Source: Tetradesmus obliquus (lineage: Eukaryota > Chlorophyta > Chlorophyceae > Sphaeropleales > Scenedesmaceae). Taken from it: a stretch of 64,000 bases of DNA. The translations under genes and the position numbers were made by a program. How positions within the stretch are numbered: position 1 is the stretch's first letter; the number at the start of each line of letters is the position of its first letter. Shown piece after piece: positions 21,605 to 32,794 of this stretch. Under the pieces are notes generated by a model that was given only the letters and a program-made list of their open reading frames with translations, was not told the DNA's origin and searched no databases. The stretch covers positions 2,418,001-2,482,000 of the forward strand of contig CP126206.1 of the NCBI GenBank assembly GCA_030272155.1. The letters are read 5' to 3'.

Positions 21605-24600
21605 GTGATAACCAAGATACTGACCCACTCCTGGTTGCAACCGCGCGGGCCAGGCGTGCTGGGGCCTGGCCTGCGACGGCTTCGGATGCCCTTCCAGGCC
21701 GACGCAGAGTGCAGAGATGCGATGCGCACGTGGCTCGCATCACAGCAGCCCCCTGCGGACGCCGCGACCCTTGTCGATCAGTGGTGGCCGGCTTTCAAGC
21801 GCCGGTTGGCAGCCAAGTTTGCAGAATTAAACCGTGCTGCACGGCAAGCCCAGGCAGCGCGTGCACCTGCAGCGCAGCGTACAGCAGCGGCGGCAGCAGT
21901 GCTAGCTGCGTACAGCCAGCTGGAGTCATGCGCTGACGCAGCGGTGCCTGCTGCCTTGCAGTCTGTGGTGTCAGCTAGGAGCCATCTGGCGCAGCTACAG
22001 CAGCAGGAAGAGGCGGTGCAGCGTGCCCGCCGCCGCCAGCAGTGGGTGCACCAAGGTGAACGACCAGGCCCGGCCATGTCCCGTGTACTCAAACCCCCCA
22101 AGGGCGCTACATACATCGCAGGTCTGCGCGCCCCTGGCACTGGGCACCTAGTGCGAGATGGTGTCAGCCTGTCGCGTATCATCGGCCAGCGCTATGCCGC
22201 GCTCACTGCGGCGCCACAGGTGCAGCAGGCAGAACGGCAGGCTGTCCTGCAGGCGGTAGCGCAGCACTCCCAGCGACTTGATGCTGCAGCAGCTGGCAGG
22301 CTTGGGGCAGCGGTGGTGGCAGTTGAGGAAGTCAGTGTCGCCATCTCCCGCACCGCCCCGGGCAAGTCGCCGGGCCTGGATGGGGTGCCTGGAGCGTTCT
22401 ATAGGTACTATAAGCAGCAGATGGCGCCGTTGCTAGCAGCGCTATACTCAGCAATTGGCGCGGTTCAGCGCGTCCCGGCCGGTTTTTTGGATGGAGTCAT
22501 ACTGCCTGTCCTGAAGCCGGGTGGTGAGGTAGCAGATCCTGCTGCTTATCGTCCAATCCAGCTGCTCAACTATGATTACCGCATCTTAGCTAAGCTACTT
22601 GCTAACCGGCTGCTGGCAGAGGCAGGCGATGTTATACACCCTGCGCAGTCCGCATTTTTGCAGCATCGGCATATTGGCGATAGCATCAGGCTGCTGCAAA
22701 TGCTACCTGCTCTACTGCATGAGCAGCGGCAGATGGCGGTAGTTGTTTTCACTGATTTTGCAAAAGCCTATGATACTGTGGATCGCTCATTGTTGTATGA
22801 TGTGGCCCAAGCACTGGGTGTAGGGCAGGGTTTTGTCAGCTGGATGCAAGTTCTGCTGACGGAGACATACACATGCGCCACAGCAAATGGTTTTTGCAGC
22901 CCCTTCTACAAGTGTGAGGCTGGGGTGCGTCAGGGCTGCCCCCTTGCGCCTCTGCTGTACTTGTTCGTTGGACAGGCGTTGTTGTGCTTCCTGAAGCAGC
23001 GCGGCATTGGTATTGTTGCAGCTAGTCAGCAGCTTGTAGCAGCACAGTATGCGGATGATGCCGAGGTGTTTCTGCTGTCGCTTGCGAATGTCCCCACTTT
23101 CCTTGGCTGCATGGAGGATTTTGCGGAAGCTTCAGGACAGCGGTTGAACCCATCCAAGTCGCGTTTGCTGCATGTTGGGCGGCAGCCAGCAGCGGCAGCT
23201 GCGCCGGGTGGGGCAGCGCAGAATGTGGGCGGCATGCAGGTTGTGCAGCGCGCCAAATCTCTGGGGGTGTTTTTTGGTGAGCGTGGCAATAGCAGCGTGG
23301 ATTGGGAGGGCAGGCTGGAGACAGTGCGTCGCCGCATGCAAAATATCAGTCGCATCTCCAAGCTGTCTGCGTTTGGCAGGGCTTTCGCTGCTAATGCATA
23401 TGCTCTGTCCACCATCCTATATGCAGCGCAGTTTGCCGGGCAGTTGCCAGCTAATGTGTCAGAACAGCTCAGCAGGTGGACGGCAGCGCTTGTTGATGCT
23501 GGCTTGGGGCCTGAGGATGATCTTAGGCGTGCCCCTGGCATCCCTGGGGACTGTATGGCTGCACATCCTAGGTGTGGTGGGTTTGGCCTTCTGCCCGTTC
23601 ATCATCATTTGTTGTCTCGCTGGGCTTGTGAAGCAATCCCCTTCCTGCAGGGCGGTGCTGCACCGTGGGTGACAGTGGGACGGGAGTTGTGGACACAGTG
23701 GGGTAGCGCTGTGGATTGTTTCACACGCGCTGCTGCTGGGAGCCCTTGGGGCCTTGCATTGTGTGCCCGTCATCATATCTTCCCTGCGACTCCTGCGGAT
23801 GCCTGCTTGCCATCGCCTTTGCGTGTTTTGGCGATGGGTTTGCGTGCCCTGCCGCCGTTGCGTCATGTGGGCATTCAGCCTTTGGACGTGGACGGTTTGT
23901 GCTGGGAGGCTCCGCTGTGGGCCAATCCTCTGTTTACAGTGGTACAGTCATGGCAATGGTTTGGTCAGCAGCGTCAAGTGGAGGTGGGCTTGGAACAGGT
24001 GGTGCCGTGTGGCCTGCTGGAGCTCCCTAAGCTACAGTGTTTGGGTCAGGCAGTGTTGCTGTTGTCAGAACTTGAACGTGTCTGTGCCTTGCCAGGGCTT
24101 CCTGCTCAGCGCTCCGCTTATGAGCGCGAGATATGGGGCCCGTGGCTGCGCAGTAGACCGCAGTACGGTGATCGGCAGCAGGCTCGGCAGCATGTGCAGC
24201 ATTTGCTGTCGTTTGTGCCGTCTGTGTGGCATACTGCAGCACGCGCGCACCTAGCGGCTGCCCAAGCTGCCGGTACGAGCGTAGCACAATTATCCTCTGT
24301 TTCTCCTGTGGACATTTTGATTGCGCGCGAACAGTTGTGTGCGGATTTGGGTTGGCAGCGGCCAGGGGCAGACGGTTTTATACGTTTGGCTGATCTGCAG
24401 GTTGCTGATGCCACGAAGCTACAACGTCTTGCTGCGCTTGATGCCATTGCGCCCCGCCATGCTGCCTTTGTTACTCGGGTTAGAGCCCTGGATGCCCTGC
24501 CGATGGCAGTCAGCCTGCCTGCAGTGCAGTCGGTGTTGTCTCGTTGGTGGCAGGTGCGGGTGGCTAACATGTACAAGGAAGCGGCGTGGCGCTTGGCTTT

Positions 24601-25099
24601 GGATGCATTCCCTACTGCTCAACGTATGCAGACTACTGCTGCGTGTGCAGCATGTTCTGCTGCAGGGCCTGGGGTGGAGCATCATTTTTGGACATGTCCT
24701 GTTGCTGTGGCGGTGCGGCGTGAGGTGGAAAGTCAACTAAGGGCGTTCACCTTGTTGCCGGCAGGTGCTGTACTGCCGTGCCGAGCTATATGGTTGGCGT
24801 GCCCCCCTCATAACGCTGTACATCGGTTGGTGTGGGACATGGTCTGTCTTGCAGCAGTGCATGCTTTTGAGAAAGGCCGCAGGGCAGCGTGGGCTGTGTC
24901 AAGTGACCTTGGGGTACCCCAGCTGGTGGAGCAAGTGGCTGTGAGAGCAGCAGTAGGTGCTTTTTGGGATGCACTTGCGGACTTTGCTGCTACGGCTAGG
25001 GTGCCGTCACGGTATAGAAATCGGCTGCTCACACAACAGCCTTTTATTGCCTGGCATACTGTGTTGCGTGGCAATGGTTTGTGTGTGGTGCGGCGGTGA
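21605..25099 (+). CDS. LINE reverse transcriptase ORF, 1,164 aa, lacking endonuclease domain
   Basis: Non-LTR reverse transcriptase motifs stand in order: PGLDGVPGAFYR (about residue 257), YRPIQLLNYDYRILAKLLANR (about 314), FTDFAKAYDTVDRSL (about 382), AGVRQGCPLAPLLYLF (about 439) and the catalytic YADDAEVF (about 481). A zinc-binding CxxC...HxxxxC motif (CAACSAAGPGVEHHFWTC) lies near residue 1013. The frame is uninterrupted, suggesting a young insertion. The first ATG is only the first Met in the truncated frame, and the real protein began upstream. Confidence 0.88.
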   Translation: MITKILTHSWLQPRGPGVLGPGLRRLRMPFQADAECRDAMRTWLASQQPPADAATLVDQWWPAFKRRLAAKFAELNRAARQAQAARAPAAQRTAAAAAVLAAYSQLESCADAAVPAALQSVVSARSHLAQLQQQEEAVQRARRRQQWVHQGERPGPAMSRVLKPPKGATYIAGLRAPGTGHLVRDGVSLSRIIGQRYAALTAAPQVQQAERQAVLQAVAQHSQRLDAAAAGRLGAAVVAVEEVSVAISRTAPGKSPGLDGVPGAFYRYYKQQMAPLLAALYSAIGAVQRVPAGFLDGVILPVLKPGGEVADPAAYRPIQLLNYDYRILAKLLANRLLAEAGDVIHPAQSAFLQHRHIGDSIRLLQMLPALLHEQRQMAVVVFTDFAKAYDTVDRSLLYDVAQALGVGQGFVSWMQVLLTETYTCATANGFCSPFYKCEAGVRQGCPLAPLLYLFVGQALLCFLKQRGIGIVAASQQLVAAQYADDAEVFLLSLANVPTFLGCMEDFAEASGQRLNPSKSRLLHVGRQPAAAAAPGGAAQNVGGMQVVQRAKSLGVFFGERGNSSVDWEGRLETVRRRMQNISRISKLSAFGRAFAANAYALSTILYAAQFAGQLPANVSEQLSRWTAALVDAGLGPEDDLRRAPGIPGDCMAAHPRCGGFGLLPVHHHLLSRWACEAIPFLQGGAAPWVTVGRELWTQWGSAVDCFTRAAAGSPWGLALCARHHIFPATPADACLPSPLRVLAMGLRALPPLRHVGIQPLDVDGLCWEAPLWANPLFTVVQSWQWFGQQRQVEVGLEQVVPCGLLELPKLQCLGQAVLLLSELERVCALPGLPAQRSAYEREIWGPWLRSRPQYGDRQQARQHVQHLLSFVPSVWHTAARAHLAAAQAAGTSVAQLSSVSPVDILIAREQLCADLGWQRPGADGFIRLADLQVADATKLQRLAALDAIAPRHAAFVTRVRALDALPMAVSLPAVQSVLSRWWQVRVANMYKEAAWRLALDAFPTAQRMQTTAACAACSAAGPGVEHHFWTCPVAVAVRREVESQLRAFTLLPAGAVLPCRAIWLACPPHNAVHRLVWDMVCLAAVHAFEKGRRAAWAVSSDLGVPQLVEQVAVRAAVGAFWDALADFAATARVPSRYRNRLLTQQPFIAWHTVLRGNGLCVVRR

Positions 25100-26560
25100 T
25101 GGCCTTCTTCTCACTGTGTGTACGTGCTTTCTCTGTGAGCTTCTGACATGCCAGAGCTAGCCGTCTTGCTTTGCAGGAGCTGTGCGTTGCCGTATCGCTG
25201 CTGCAACATGTAGTTGTGCGGCCCTTGCAGCAGCTGGCTTGTTCTCTGCTCTCTCTCCCCAGTTTGTCGCCTCAGACCACCGCCTGCCAGGCTGTGTTGC
25301 TGCTGGTGGGTGTTGTTTCTGTGGGTTCAGCCCGCCCGCTGCACTGCATAAAGTGCAGCTTGCTGTCACTGACACTGTTTACACTAGTCCTGCCTTTGTT
25401 TAGCATCAACACTGCGTGTGCTGTGACTGACGGCTTTGCCTGCAAGGCCATATGTCAAGTTACACACACAGAGAGACTTTCTGGGGTGAGTCTCCTTGAG
25501 TGACAGCCTGTTTTGCTGAGTCATCTGCGACGTTCCAGATTTTCGGGTGTTCGTTGCAACGTAGTTGCCTGTGCACACCGTGTAACCCCTCTTCTTCTTC
25601 CCACTCCTGGTTCCTCTGATTGCCATGCAGTCTCCGTGTTGGGGCGGGCCGCCTGCACATCTGTGCCAGCGTGTTTGGGGCGTTTGGTGTGCCTGGGCAG
25701 CATGCCTGTTACTGCCTCTGCACCTCTTGTGAGCTTGGCTCGCACATGGTGTTTGCTGGGCCGCCTTTTGCGTGGTTCTTCTTGTTCTCATCAAAGGCTC
25801 TGCATGTTTTGGCCGAGTCTGTCTGTGCCTGTGCTGCATGCCTTGCCACTGCTTTTGGGGCCATGCCGTGTTTACACTGGCAGCCGAAGGTAGTGCATCA
25901 TGTTTTGGCGCTGGCGCTGGCATTCTGCACAATAGTGCCTTGCCTTTGCTATTTGACCTGCCCGTTGGGTGGAAGCTTGTTTGGTCTGCTGAGTGGCTGC
26001 TGACAAGCCGCTGTGACATGCGGTTGTGTTTGTGTGCCTTTGGGCAGCTCTGCATTTTTCCAGCCATCTTTTCACTGCCCAAGCTGCGCTCCGCCCAAGG
26101 CTGAGCTGCGGCTTGGTGAGCTCAGCCCGCCCGCAATGCAGTTAGTGCATGGCGGCCCTGTGTTCTCTCTGCATTGCTTGCCGTCACTGACACTGCTGGC
26201 AGCACTTTATTTTCCACTTCTCGTATGAGGATGCATTTTCTGGGGGCGAACTGTGTGGAGTAAGGAAGGCGGCTGTGCTAGCATGGCCATATGCCGAAAC
26301 TTACACACGGGGGCCATTTCTCTGGGGTTGGGCCTCACATGAGTGACGGCCTGTGCTGAGCTTCCTGCAGTTTTCCTGTGTTTTCGGGTGTTCGTTGCAA
26401 CGTAGTTGCCTGTGCACACCGTGTAACCCCTCTTCTTCACCCACTCCTGGTGTTCGTTGCAACGTAGTTGCCTGTGCACACCGTGTAACCCCTCTTCTGC
26501 TCTTCTGCTACCCACTCCTGAAGACAGGAGGACCACCCAACCACAACATCAGCACCGTAG
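25100..26560 (+). repeat. LINE 3' region with internal direct repeats
   Basis: A block containing GTTCGTTGCAACGTAGTTGC and a CCGTGTAACCCCTCTTCT stretch occurs at about 25545-25610, 26383-26450 and 26450-26520. A second pair of similar blocks, around CAGCCCGCCCGC, lies near 25328 and 26123. No coding frame is supported. Confidence 0.6.
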
Positions 26561-27785
26561 GTAAGTAAAAACACAGCATGTGGTGCTTTACCAGAACTCT
26601 ATGCGCTCTGCTGTTGTGCGGGAGCCGCCAAACTCTGACTTGGCTGTAGCCACATTCAAGTCACAGCACTGGGGTGCATCAACAAACAGCAAAGCCATGC
26701 ACCCACACCGCATCTTTCCAAAACATGCAATGGAGAAAACGCGTGCAGGTGGCAGATCATGGCACAAGTGGACCAAGAGCTGAGCAACAGCAGATGGCGC
26801 TCAATCACATACATGACTGACAGGCACTGTAGCTGTAAGATGTGCACATCAGATTTTCTAGAACAAAGGAGGCTTCAAGCCGCGACGACCCCCGCTCCTG
26901 CCGACATGCAATGGAAGCCAACACATGTGTGTCAGCAGAGAAAAGGCACACTGATGGGTTGGATGAATACTTGGCCAGCATTCTGGCGCTGCTCTTCATG
27001 CAACCTATTCATTGCTGGTATGTGCAGTTTGTACACAGAGACGAGCCTCTGCAACCAAAAAGGTAGGCGGACGAGCAGCAACAACGATGCACACAATCCG
27101 CATGTACACACGGGATCCAGATGTACACACAGACACACTTTGAAAGCAGGACACAAATCATGCCAGGGGCTTGTGCACATCTACGGTGCAGCATAATCCA
27201 CTGGCGGCTGTGCTCAAACTTGTGCATAGCTTTGCAGAACTGTGCACGTGCTTGCCTCGACATCGTTTGGACGTCCCACCCCAGCTGCTGTGCCATTCAC
27301 AAAGAAGGGGATGGCCAAGCCAAAAATGGCCAAGCCAAAAAGTAGCATGGGGAAACGGCCACCTGTTGAAACATTCGACAATTCTTCGAGCAAATGCGGT
27401 CCTGCCTTTTGATAGCTAAGGCATGCATGATGCCTAGGATTGGGGTCAGGCCAGCACATTCCGTAGCCAAATGCCATGCTGCTGCTGTGCCACAGCAGAT
27501 GCTGCGGTGATTTCACAGCAACAACGGTGCAAAGTGGCTGGTGCTGGTGCTGCTGCTGCTGGCGCTGCTGCCGCTGCTGCTGCTGCAAAAGGCGTGACAC
27601 CAATACGAGCTACAGCAGCTGTTGCTGACCTGCTCTTGCCCCTGCTGCTGCTGCTGCGCAGACCCTGCTTCTGCAGCATGTGCAGCACACACAGAGCAGC
27701 ACACTGCTGCAAAGCCCGAGCTGTTTTTACTCGCCACTTTCCTGCTTTGCAGTGGCATTGCTGCTGCATGCAGCATTGCCGCTGG

Positions 27786-27826
<41 letters not shown>

Positions 27827-27836
27827 GACATACGGC
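26561..27836. other. Intergenic stretch between LINE and paralogue C
   Basis: CTG/CAG-rich tracts lie at 27540-27665 and 27783-27823, probably in the 3' flank of C. No gene is supported. Confidence 0.4.
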
Positions 27837-27937
27837 CTAGAGTACAATAGCTGGCCGTGGTATGTTGCAGGCTCCAGAGGCGCAGTAGCCCCAGCAGGTG
27901 ACCTGGCCGTTAGGCTTCCTCACACTGCATTATAAAC

Positions 27938-27971
<34 letters not shown>

Positions 27972-28766
27972 CAGCAGCAGTAGGAGCAGGAGCACGAAAT
28001 GCTGTTAGGTAAGGTGATGTAAGGTGGAAAGTCCTGCTCCTGCTTGCTGCGTGCTCATCATCAAGCAGAGCCGAGCAGGGACACAAACAATCAACTCCAA
28101 TTATACAGCAGTGCTTGCATATCATATGTTAGATGGAGGCTGGCCCACACGCAGTTGCTGCTCAAGCTGCTTAACATGCAAGCTAGCGGTGCACTGCTCA
28201 CCATGCGTGGTCTGGCCCTGCCGTCACTTGCACAACCCCGCCGCCCTGTGACCCCAGCCCTAGGCCATCAGGCACAACTAAAGCTCCTCCTGTGCCTGTG
28301 CCTTTGCCCCAGCAGAAGACCTGGGCGTTCTGGGTGACACCACTGCAGCCACAAAACAGTGACAAAAAGAGCATGAATGTCTGGCAGATGCACCTTGTCA
28401 TCGAGTAGAGGTCTGCCATGGTTGTGTTTGTCTACGGTGTGGGCTGCAGCCATATGGCAGGGGAGCACAGGGGACAAGAGATGACCTGGTGTTCAGGTGA
28501 GCGGGTTGATATTGGGGCACGGCCAGAGGCCCTCCTGTGCATGTGCTCACGCACAGGTTACAGCGCTCACAGAATGAAGCAGTTGTCCAGCAGCAGCAAC
28601 AGCAGCAGCAGCTGCAGCAGCAGCAGCAGCAGCAAGTGGCTGAGTGACTCAATGCGCTGCAAGTGAACAGCACAACACAGGGCAGGCAGCAAGTGAGCGA
28701 GAGCACGGCTTGCCATAAGATGGTATGATGTTAACCCATTTTTGAACTGCAGACACGTATCGGATG

Positions 28767-29011
28767 CATGGACAACATTGGCGCATGCAGCGCGGCGCGC
28801 ATGCAGCAGGGCACGCATGGACAACATTGGCGCATGCAGCGCGGCGCGCATTCAGGGGCGCGCGCATGGCCAACATTGGCGCATGCAGCGCGGCGCGCAT
28901 GCAGCAGGGCACGCATGGACAACATTGGCGCATGCAGCGCGGCGCGCATGCAGCAGGGCACGCATGGACAACATTGCCGCATGCAGCGCGGCGCGCATTC
29001 AGGGGCGCGCG
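28767..29011. repeat. 49-bp minisatellite, five units in pattern a-b-a-a-b
   Basis: Five 49-bp units start CATGGACAACATTGGCGCAT. Units 1, 3 and 4 end in GCAGCAGGGCACG, while units 2 and 5 end in TCAGGGGCGCGCG. The array takes the place where exon 25 would be expected in paralogue C. Confidence 0.9.
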
Positions 29012-29429
29012 CATGCGGGCTTCATGGCATCTTGCTGTATGCCTGCTTGACGGGCTGCCTGGGCAAGTAAAAGTTCGATTATGTCAACGACATCCCAGCA
29101 CTCAGCTCACCATGTGTGGTTCACGCCTCCGGTTAGCTTGTAGCGGTCCCCATCAGGTTTCACCCACGTGCCTGGTACGGTGCACTTGTCGCCGCACGAC
29201 GCGCTGCCGTCCGTGCACGTGATTTGAATTCCGCTTGCGTTCACAACACACACGTGTGACGCGCCGCAACCTATGGCTTCCACATTTGAATCGGATTGAA
29301 ACACTTGGCCAGATGAGGTGATGTTGCCTCCGCCCCACTTGCCCCAGCAGCGCAGCTTCTTGGTGCCTGCAGGGCAATACCAGTGCAAGGGTGAGTCAGC
29401 CTCATGCTTTTGTTTGACAAGGTTTAAGG

Positions 29430-29660
29430 TTTGATGGTTTCGGGGGCAACAGCTTTCCGCGCAGCTTCTTGGTGCCTGTACAGCACACATGTGACGCGCC
29501 ACAGCGGATGGCTTCCACAAGGGGGATCGGATTCAAACACTTGGCCAGATGAGGTGCTCACCTGCTGTGGTGACACATGTGTGGTACTGCCCAGCGCACA
29601 TCTGTGTGACAGCAGTGCTGCCATAAGTCAACGCAGCCGGCGGGGTGAGCTGGCCAAGCT
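29430..29660 (-). repeat. Partial duplicates of C exons 24 and 23
   Basis: A scrambled copy of the exon 24 start and middle (29450-29550) and of the 3' half of exon 23 with its donor (29559-29660) lie between the real exons 24 and 23. Confidence 0.7.
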
Positions 29661-30834
29661 GCCCTCGTACACAAATGCACGCTGCACACCCTGACGCTGC
29701 TCACCATCTCTCTGTGTGAACTGCATACATTCACAACACCCAAAAACAACACACGTGTGTGTGCTGTGCCCTGCTCACCTGCTATGATGGCGCACGTGTG
29801 GTACTGCCCGGCGCACATCTGTGTGATGGCGGTGCTGCCATCAGTCAATGCAGTGGGTGGTGTGAGCTGGCCGAAGCTGTTACTGCCCAAGCTGCCAGAG
29901 CACACCACCTGAGGGGGAACAGCACCGCCCCCACCCGGGAGATCCGTAACCTGCAGCGACAACAGCAGAAAAATGGGTGTTATGTTGAAGTTTTTGGGAC
30001 CTTCGCCACTGCAGTACAATGGTGTATCCAACCTACAACAAAACTGACATGCAGATCCGCTGATTACATTGTAAAGATAACTGTATAGACGAAGCATGGA
30101 GGCCAGCAGCGGTGTGTGCAAAGCATCTAAGCTGCTGCAGCACCGCTAAAGCAACCTCTTGCATTTCCAACGTGCACGGTTGGGTACAACATCTGCTTTC
30201 AAATACTCGAGTTGTGAGTTCCCACCACTTGGTAGCAGAAGTGGGTGTCCTACAATCACTGCTTTGTTGCAGTGATAGACAGCAAACAGAAGCAGACGAA
30301 CAGGCAATAAACAGTAGCAGAAGCAACCGCGGTCACTCACCTGGTAGCAAACGTGATTTTGGCCAACAGCAAAAGCTCCTAGCACGCCATTTGTTACAGT
30401 TTCTCCAAACGCCTCCCGCTGTCCCCAGCAACGCAGGTGCTGGGTGCCCACATCCTGCCCGCAGGTGTAGCGGTAGCCAGCCGCCAGGGTTTTGAACCTG
30501 AGGTTCAGCACTGGCGGCGACAGGTAGTTCACTGCAGTGAAGCCAGGACGAATTGTTGCTGACAAGCTCACATCTTCGTCCCTCACGCCTGATCGGCCGC
30601 CATCAGAGATCCAGATCGTGCTGGATGTGTTGCCTAAGAGGGCGATGCCTGCCGCGCGCGTGATGTAGGGGTCGAGCACCGTGCCGGTGCCGCCGCCCTG
30701 CGCAAACCAGCAGCATCAATAGCAGCACATGTCATTCCATGGGAACATGCTGCACACAGCAACCATCATTCACATCTAGGTCAGGTTTGCGGCGCAATGC
30801 CGGCGGTTTCAAAGGGGGTCAGGTTCAACCATAT

Positions 30835-30843
30835 GCAGCAGCA

Positions 30844-30880
<37 letters not shown>

Positions 30881-30890
30881 AGTACTGAGC
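30835..30890. repeat. (CTG)n tract in intron 21 of paralogue C
   Basis: A run of about fifteen CTG triplets, with a short CAG run before it, could form a hairpin. Confidence 0.8.
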
Positions 30891-31119
30891 ATGCTCCCTG
30901 CGCTGCACTTGCAATGCTGCAGCTCAACCGGCGTCGTTGAGCCGCTGTCCGGCTACCAGACTCACCATGTTCAGTTCGAGCACAGTCCGCACGTCAACAG
31001 GGCATGATGGCATGGGGTTCTTGAAGTAGAGCAGGCCATAAGACCCAGACACCCCGTTGTCATATGCTCTGATGTCGTCACATGCCACCACTAGGTCTGG
31101 CGGGACGGCGCACATGTCT

Positions 31120-31330
31120 GACACGCGGCAGGTCCTGCAACGTGCAATACAAAGAGAAGAATGCACAGCGTCAGTTGCCCTCTGACTCAGGTTTTGAACG
31201 TGACTCTAACACAGGGCAGGTCCTGCAAGGTGCAACCCCAATGGCACCGTGCACAGCGTCTGTTGCCTGATGACTCAGGCTTGATCATGCCTGACACTCG
31301 GCAGGTCCTGCAAGGTGTAACCCCAACAAC
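31120..31330 (-). repeat. About 90-bp tandem repeats of exon 21 start in paralogue C
   Basis: Three copies of the exon 21 start with acceptor (GGCAGGTCCTGCAA on the plus strand) lie at about 31128, 31214 and 31301. This parallels the repetition of the same exon edge in gene A. Confidence 0.75.
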
Positions 31331-32039
31331 AAAATGCACAGCGTTGGGTGCTTGCATCAACCCACTGCAGAACATTTCCTCCCATGTCATTCACGATGCC
31401 GCAACTGCCACTGCAACTGTCTGTGGCACTCTGCACCACACTGCCCAGTAGGCATCATCTCTAACCCTCTAATGCCCTCTGTCCAAGGCGCCGCTATTCA
31501 ATGGCGGCCGCATGCCAATGATTGGCGCTCACCACACTTGCAGTGCAGCAGAGCCGCGTGGCTCCTCGGCCGCTAGCCGCACCGTGTGCTGCTTGCCGCG
31601 CCTGCTGTTCGCGTCTTTTGCAGCGAGTGTGTCGCTCATCCCTCCAGGGTCATGGTAGCGAATGCTGCCCTGCTCTGTGTACGCCACGTAGAGCCTGGGC
31701 ACAATGTAGAGCTAATATCAGTCGCATCTGCTGCAACATAGGTCGGAAAATCGCTGGGCAGGCGCTCCCTGCCGCAGAAGATAAACACCGCGGGCTCGCA
31801 CGTCTCGACAGCTGTCGACTGCAGTACCAGCGCTGCGGGCCTCACGCAGCCATTGCGCGAGTCGGTGATATACGCCTGGAAGGTGCTCGCATCCGACGTA
31901 TTTTCGTACACAATTTCGATGTCAGTCGGACCCCAGAGGAGCCCAGTATAAGCCCCAAATCCAGATTCATCGCAGCCATAGCCACCCAGCCTGCTTTGGC
32001 AGAGTGCCTCGCGGTCGCAGATGCCCACTGCTGCAACTG

Positions 32040-32570
32040 CCGGGGGCGGCGAGGTCGGCCAGTAACTTTCTGGGATGCTGATGTCGATCATGCGCACACA
32101 GTTGAAGTCTGCAGCCAACAGCAGACGAGGGGGCAGCATGCGCGGCATGATCAGCAGGTACGGCAGGCGCATCAGGGTGTGTGGTTGGTTCCACCGAATC
32201 TCATCCTACCGACACCAGCCTCGCGCTGTTGGTGTGCAAAAGAGCAGGCAGCTAGCGGATGCGAGGACGGCCAGTATGTTTCTGGGATGCTGATGTCGAT
32301 CATGTGCACACAGTTGAAGTCTGCAGCCAACAGCAAACAAAGGCGCAGCAGGCGCACAAGGCTCAGCAGATGCCGGAGAAGATTTCAAGAGGCGGCATGC
32401 GCAGCAGAGTGTGTGGTTAATTCCACCGAATCTCAACCTATTGATGCCAGCCTCTCGCTGTTGGTGTGCGAAAGAGCAGGCAGCTAGTGGATGCGAGGTG
32501 GGCCAGTATGTCTCTGGTATGCTGATGTCGATCATGCGCACACAGTTGTAGTCTGCAGTCGCAGCAGAAG
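32040..32570 (-). repeat. Tandem triplication of exon 20 start in paralogue C
   Basis: The first part of exon 20 with its acceptor (minus-strand codons VxMIDISIPE) occurs at about 32108, 32318 and 32553. It is separated by repeated intron sequence containing TGTGTGGTT and a CTCGCGCTGTTGGTGTGC motif. Confidence 0.75.
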
Positions 32571-32642
32571 ATTAGCGAGGCAGCATGTGCAGCAGGGTGC
32601 AAGCGTGGCAGGCGCAGCAGGGTGTCATGTGCTTTCAAAGCA

Positions 32643-32663
32643 GTAGCGTCAAGTTGACGCTAC
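32643..32663. repeat. Perfect 21-bp palindrome at C/D junction (left)
   Basis: Ten-base arms GTAGCGTCAA and TTGACGCTAC around a single G. It lies between the inverted paralogues C and D. Confidence 0.9.
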
Positions 32664-32670
32664 GCTTGGA

Positions 32671-32691
32671 GACGTGCTGCGGCAGCACGTC
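32671..32691. repeat. Perfect 21-bp palindrome at C/D junction (right)
   Basis: Ten-base arms GACGTGCTGC and GCAGCACGTC around a single G, 7 bp from the previous palindrome and of the same size and form. Confidence 0.9.
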
Positions 32692-32794
32692 ATGATGCAT
32701 GCGCACGTCGTCAGAGACAAATCCGGACCTGCTTGCACCAGTTAACCACGTGTGCCCGTTATTCGTCCACTCATGAACGTGCATGCTTTTGCAG

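Larger units (their letters stand above)
21570..26560 (+). mobile_element. 5'-truncated L1-like LINE
   Basis: The element consists of a long reverse-transcriptase frame and about 1.4 kb of 3' sequence. It abuts the 23-bp minisatellite on the left. The endonuclease domain expected before the transcriptase is missing, so this is a typical 5'-truncated copy. Its 3' end is not certain, because no clean tail or target duplication was found; the limit is placed after the last of three internal repeats. Confidence 0.75.
27837..32108 (-). pseudogene. Paralogue C: partial copy of the mosaic gene (exons 20-24, 26 and 27)
   Basis: Exons matching A/B are 31576?-32108 (20), 30966-31134 (21), 30341-30697 (22), 29779-29950 (23), 29111-29366 (24), 28202-28342 (26) and 27837-27924 (27). 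Exon 25 is missing, but exons 24 and 26 have matching phase 2 edges, so the RCC1 region would still splice in frame. Exon 20 has a frame shift after ADATDIS (about 31720), and its end is uncertain. Exons 1-19 are absent. The protein is well diverged from A/B. Read as an old, broken paralogue whose RCC1 part is still open; expression is unknown. Confidence 0.75.

Noticed and set aside
25384-26082. Minus-strand frame of 232 codons in the LINE 3' region
   Set aside because: Lies in repeated non-coding LINE sequence and shows no domain.
31522-32487. Plus-strand frame of 321 codons
   Set aside because: It is antisense to paralogue C exon 20 and its tandem copies; no domain is seen.
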